Below are positions 59,050 to 64,000 of a stretch of DNA of 64,000 nucleotides, piece after piece. Location: the NCBI GenBank assembly GCA_028023455.1, contig JAQFVV010006275.1, positions 1,185,279 through 1,249,278 on the forward strand, in the 5' to 3' direction. A program made the translations under genes and the position numbers. The notes under the pieces were generated by a model. The model saw only the letters and a list, made by a program, of their open reading frames with translations. It did no database searches and was not told where the DNA came from. Position 1 is the first letter of the stretch. Each line of letters starts with the position of its first letter. Source of the stretch: Epiperipatus broadwayi. Taxonomy: Eukaryota > Onychophora > Udeonychophora > Euonychophora > Peripatidae.

Positions 59050-59950
59050 GGTGTTTTAGTTGTATTTATATATTGGACTATTTCCATCATCTATTATGAT
59101 TATTGAATACCTTTATAAAAATTTAACTTTATTTAAATATTCCAAATATATTAAACTGTTAGTGATAGCACACCAGTTAGTATATGCACAACGTTTCAAT
59201 AGGTATTATTTTCCCATCTTCTTCTGGTGTTGCTGATTTGACCAGTGGCAATATTAGCATGCCAATCAAAAGTGGACCCTTAGATTTTTGAGTATTGAAT
59301 TTTAAGATAATGCTGTAAGCAACTGAACCATCCTGCCAAAGGCAACAGTCAGTAGAAATGTCATATACTTATCTATGAGGTTCCTCCTGATTTCTCCACT
59401 TTTTCCTAAGAGCAAACAAAAGTTTAGTGATTTCCATACATTATGTAAAGTCACACTAAGTTGATCTATGGGATTGTTTGACATTGTCATGTAAGCAGCT
59501 TCTTTAAATTTTCTCCTTTGTATCTTTTCTTCCCTATCCAATATTTTTGTATTTTCCTAATTGAACATATGTTCATTGGCACATACATGGTATGCTACCT
59601 TAGACACATTTGTTTTCTCTCTCTTCTCATCATCAGTTTATGTTCTTACAAATGCTTTTTAATGAGATGACTGGTATCACCAATATACATTCTTCTACAG
59701 TCACATGGTATTTCATAGATGCAGTTTTTTCTTTTCAGCATTTCAAGTTTAGGCTTTGTAGATGTTAGAATTCCTTGTAGTGTTGTATGGCTCGGGAAGC
59801 TGTTCTGATATTATACTGATTGCAGATTTTTCTTAATTTGTCTGCTATTTTTGATATGTATGAGTACACTACAGTACCAATGATTGTTTTTATGGTCTTT
59901 TTTGTTGTCTATTTAAGGTTTTCTTAATAACAACTGAATCCAAAAAATAG
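59050..59950 (-). mobile_element. PLE-1 copy, C-terminal region with GIY-YIG remnant and 3' terminal repeat
   Basis: Read on the - strand from about 59950: I-G-T-V-V-Y-S-Y-I-S-K, then K-L-R-K-I-C-N-Q-Y-N-I-R-T-A, as in the PLE segment before the nuclease. Then comes the GIY-YIG region with I-Y-E-I-P-C-D-C and R-R-M-Y-I-G-D-T-S (about 59660-59725), then H-V-C-A-N-E-H, and the frame 59302-59541 with L-D-R-E-E-K, R-R-K-F-K-E-A-A-Y and L-H-N-V-W, all conserved in PLE C-termini. Stops and frameshifts separate these blocks. The 3' part passes through the tRNA-like module (59264-59340) and ends in the terminal repeat at 59050-59150. The 5' part of the element is missing. Confidence 0.8.
59302..59541 (-). 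pseudogene. PLE-1 protein C-terminal fragment
   Basis: A 79-residue open stretch with D-R-E-E-K (residues 2-6), R-R-K-F-K-E-A-A-Y (9-17), N-P-I-D-Q-L-S (22-28) and L-H-N-V-W (32-36). This R-K-x-K-E-A-x-Y ... N-x-W arrangement follows the GIY-YIG domain in Penelope-like proteins. The rest of the frame reads into the 3' untranslated region. The homologous stretch at 39160-39290 (+) is more decayed. Confidence 0.75.
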
Positions 59951-62900
59951 AGCAATAAATGACAAAATCCTCCACTAAAACTGATGATTAAAATAATCTA
60001 GCTATACATCATTTGTAACAAATAAGTGCAGTCCAAAAATCTAACTTTTCTAGTAAATGAAAATATTCAATTTTAATTTAACAAACTGAATACAATGAGT
60101 GCAGTTGGTTGAATTTATTAATTTTCGATAACCTTTGCTAATTTTTGTTGATGTGTATATATATTGAAACATCCGGGAACAAATGTGAGAGGCACAAACC
60201 AAGTTCTTATATATGTATATTTATAGTAGAAAATAATAATAATCTTTATTAATTGTGGTAAAGCAAGCAGAATAAAACTGTAAAATAGAAATTAGGCAGA
60301 GAAGAAAGATAAATAAATTATTTAGATATTTTAATATTTCAAGCATCTTTAATAATGTAAAGCAATGTAATTCATTTACAAGATAATAAATAATTTAATA
60401 GCAGTTTTATGAAAAATAACACAGTATTAAAAAATAATCTATTTTATTATAATTTTGCAGAGACATAATAATTTTATTTAGCTACAATAGTATAAATAAT
60501 TTTTTTATATTTATTATGTTAAACATATTATCAATTAACAGTACATTTATTGTGTAAAACATACATATGTAATTGAAATGAATGTGGGTTTGTGTATGCA
60601 TGTATTTCCTATATAAAATTTAATACATCGATTAACAAATTTTATTTTATAAATTAATTTTTATCTTTGTTCCTATGTACTAAAATCTTTTTTTTTTTTA
60701 ATTGAGAGGTCAAATTCATAAGCAAATATTTAAAATTCCATTTTTAAAGGAGATCTATTTCAGTATAATTTTACATATTAGTCTGACTAATAGTGTGATT
60801 CTAGGGCAAATAGACATTTGGAATATATATTTCATTTAAGAAAGGTCCAAAACGAACATAATATAATGATCCACACTATTTATGTTTTTTTTTTTCTATG
60901 GAGAAGCAATTTTAACTTTCCTGGATTTCCTTTACTAAAATATTTTCAATATTTTATTCCTGGAAAGAGAAAATTATCTTGCTAATAATATAGAAAAAAT
61001 TTCAGAAGTGAATTAAATTTCTATAATCATGATTCCAAACTACATGCATTATTTCTTGATTGAATAAATGAACTATTCTCCACATTTGTTATTTTGAAGG
61101 AATAAAATACATTCATGTCATTTTCAGATTAATGAAGTATGATAAATATTTTCGGTATATAAAGAAAATTTTATGTTCCATCGAGAATTAAAGAAAAAGA
61201 AACCAAAGACAAATAAGAGTTTCCCTGAAATTTTATGAGTAAAGATAATAAGTGAATTTATTGTTTTTATTATTATCATTTTTATTGTTATTATCAGTAG
61301 TATGTTTATATAATCATGCATTTGATTATATAACTTAATCTATTGTTTATTGGTGAATTAAATTATATATAAGATTTACAAGTGAAAATATTTTGATTTG
61401 AATTTAATTTCAAATTCAATGTACAGTGCAGAATTAATGTATTAAAAAAAATTACTAATAATCCAAAATTCAGAGAATATTATTATTTGAAATCAGTTCA
61501 CGTTCTTAAAATTTTCTAAAAATTGAAATTTTTAGTAATTGCTTCTTGGTAATGAGACAAGTCTGCAACAAAATATTAATAAAAATATTTTGTTTTATTA
61601 AAATTGAAACGTTAAATAAAGCTTATTGCTTTAAATGGAAATAAGTCTATGTTGATTCGATCATTGTTGTTGTTGTTGTTTTTTAATAAATAAATTCAAA
61701 AATTAAAGACAAATGCATTTTATTAAAGTAATGTTAAGATAGATTTAAATATAAATCAATCTGGATATTATAGGTGTGTTTATGCATATGAAATAATAAT
61801 GCCATTCATATTTAATTTAAATGAATAGGACAGTAATTTATTTTTATCATCACTAATAATAAATCTAATTAATGCTAGAAAATAGGTATGCCTAATGTTA
61901 TGAATGAAACAATAATATTATTTTTACAATTGTTTAAAATGATCATGGAAATTATTTTGAAAATTTCAAAATGATATGGATTATCATGTAATAACAAGTG
62001 TCTCTGTGTAATGCTGATTTGTTTAGTTATGAGATAAAAATTAATACATCTTGTAAGAATAATATATTTAAGTATTTTAACATGTTGCAACTTCTAAAGG
62101 GTGATTGGTTTTATAGATATATCCTCATTCAATGGAGAATATTTGTCATGAAGCAATAGAGAACAAACACGTTACACTAATGTAACTCCTCTTTTATATT
62201 TTATTATGTTATGAAATATATTGTTGTATGACTGTTACTGAGAATATTAATCTTTTTATTACTAAATATTAAACCATTAACTCATGAAGAGATTTTAAAA
62301 TGCCTTATATCTCAAATAATCATTGGATTGTAACTATGAAAACTAATGGATATATTTTAAACTGTTTGTTCCACAAGAGGAAAGTTTTAAAAATATTGGC
62401 TAAATAATTATATATACATTCTTAATTATTATAGAAATATCTTTTGTTATCTTAATATGTAACATATCTTTTATGAACTGAATAGTTCAAAATTATATCA
62501 GGCATTATTTTGTACATAAAATGTCATCCTCATTAACTATTTTCACCAGTCACATATATATGCAGTTACTGGTCTATGTGATAATGAAACACCAATCTGA
62601 AAATAAATAATTAACTTACATATGTAATGCTCAAAAATAAAATCTAATTATACTCATCACACAGATCAATAATCAATATTTGTCAGTCTGTAATCAATTT
62701 TATTAAAGGAATTAGAAAACAAAATTAAACCCAAATATCATTTTGATATTTATTCACTGATGTTGAAAATTTACATTTTTGAGTAACAAGTGGATAAATT
62801 TTTAAACCATTTAAGAATTCTCTAATTATACTAAGATAATAGAAACTAAGCTATTATGATTGTATAATGTGAAAGCAAAAAGAGAAAGCAGATAGGAGAG

Positions 62901-64000
62901 AGGGCAATTATAAATATTTTATTTTTTATTATTAGTTTATTAATTTAATGTTATAAATAAAATTATTTGCTTTGAAATGTTATAATTATTTCAGTGCTAT
63001 TTTCATAAATAAATAATGAAAGGGTTAAGTGTGTATTAAAGCTCAGCCAACTTAGAATTTCTATTTCAGCACTGAGCTGAAGGCTAATATCTACCTTGTA
63101 AGAGGGAAACATTTGATTTCAAGAAAGGAGTATGTGTTATAAAAATGGTTTTATATAGAAATATTCATCCATGAATGATAAATATGTGGTATTTTGATTT
63201 TAGATAGGATCTACATATCAAGATAAGATTTGTTAATTATTTAATTTATCCTATCACAGCTTCATTAGAAATTTTCTGTCACTCAGTCAAATAAATATCT
63301 AGTAATAATACTTTAATTCTTATAAGATGTAAATCTTCATATTTATGGTCTATTAATTACCTATAGATGATAGAATCTGACAGTACATTATTAATATCCT
63401 AACAGTTTGGCTCTTAAATTTTTTTAAAATTTCATCATTGCAAATGGACCAGCATAACATATTTGAGATGGACTTGGTGATTTAAATCTGTTTTTAGTGA
63501 ATCAAAGAATGCTTCATTGTTAATCATAAATCCACATTAATTTTTCATGCTTTTTACTATAAATTTTTGCTTTGTTTAATTTTTAGCGCAATAATACTAC
63601 TAAATTGTTTTTATAGTCATGTATGTGCGCTTCTTGTGAGTATGAAGGTGTTGATACTTATATTCTATTTATTCTGACATCACTTAATGTAATAATCATA
63701 AACATTTTAAATAGAAAAAAAAATAGAATATTTTCTCATTATAGGCTAGTTTAGTAGTGTGAATCATATTATTTAATAGTGTCATTTTTAAAAAATAAAT
63801 TTATTATTATGTAAAAAGAATTTTCAATGTTCATTTAATTATATTATTATTTATTTTTTTAAAGTTAAAGCTTATATCATATTTGCTTATGTAACCCATA
63901 TATACATTTAAATATACATATTTATAAAAGAAGTTTAGATTTACATTTTAACTATACAGCAAAACTCTAATAAGATTATGAGTAAAAAGTCACATCTTTT
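59951..64000. other. A+T-rich DNA without recognisable gene
   Basis: Frames at 61124-61321 and 61875-62090 (both -) are short and biased to I, N and K. A TTG repeat lies at about 61663-61681. No TIR, tRNA box or protein domain was recognised on either strand. Confidence 0.45.

Noticed and set aside
1-64000. CRISPR array, operons or bacterial origin
   Set aside because: There are no regularly spaced short repeats with unique spacers, no ribosome-binding-site spaced genes, and the content is typical of animal transposons and introns.

Overview
This is a 64 kb piece of animal (metazoan) nuclear DNA. It is very A+T-rich, roughly three quarters by eye, and has no operons, no bacterial-style genes and no long open reading frame. 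Nearly everything recognisable is decayed mobile DNA: RTE-type and other LINE reverse transcriptases, Penelope-like elements (PLEs) with GIY-YIG endonuclease remnants, a mariner-family element, pogo/Tigger-like and hAT-like DNA elements, foldback elements, and tRNA-derived SINEs. This mix suits an invertebrate with many transposons, such as a mollusc, chelicerate or cnidarian. I cannot name the species.

The only piece that looks like host coding sequence is one 128-base exon on the + strand (15575-15702). Its 42 complete codons resemble the BtpA family (C. elegans F13E9.13-like). No neighbouring exon was found, so much of the window may be intron of this gene or intergenic DNA.

Layout. 1.3-3.4 kb: RTE LINE relic (+), then a PLE-1 inverted terminal repeat. 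5.9-8.4 kb: RTE relic (-) carrying a PLE-like foldback with target-site duplication. 9.0 kb: SINE-A. 12.8-14.3 kb: RTE relic (+), then another PLE-1 foldback. 15.6 kb: the exon. 16.5-17.9 kb: pogo-like DNA transposon relic. 18.2-22.3 kb: two PLE-2 copies head to head, with a probable solo LTR in the left one. 24.8-26.0 kb: TIR element. 26.1-27.7 kb: third PLE-2 relic. 29.1-29.6 kb: LINE C-terminus. 29.9-31.2 kb and 32.3-33.2 kb: tandem arrays carrying hammerhead ribozymes. 33.4-34.7 kb: complete but broken DD41D mariner. 36.5 kb: hAT-like MITE. 38.8-40.3 kb: LINE relic with a PLE and a SINE nested in it. 40.7-41.15 kb: another hammerhead repeat. 41.3-44.7 kb: two LINE relics (-). 45.0-47.9 kb: RTE relic (+) interrupted by a third large hammerhead array and a foldback element. 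49.4 kb: SINE-A (-). 52-56.5 kb: LINE tail, Tigger-like relic, SINE-B copies, foldback element. 59.05-59.95 kb: PLE-1 with GIY-YIG relic (-). The rest is unassigned A+T-rich DNA.

The most interesting system is the set of about 414-455 bp tandem repeats with type I hammerhead ribozyme motifs (29874-31212, 32330-33150, 40690-41150, 45497-46621). The best copy (31022-31081) keeps the conserved core CTGATGA and GAAA, a five-base-pair stem II, a two-part stem I and a GTA cleavage triplet. The arrays share one layout: direct units followed by an inverted copy or stub. They look like metazoan retrozymes or PLE terminal-repeat derivatives.
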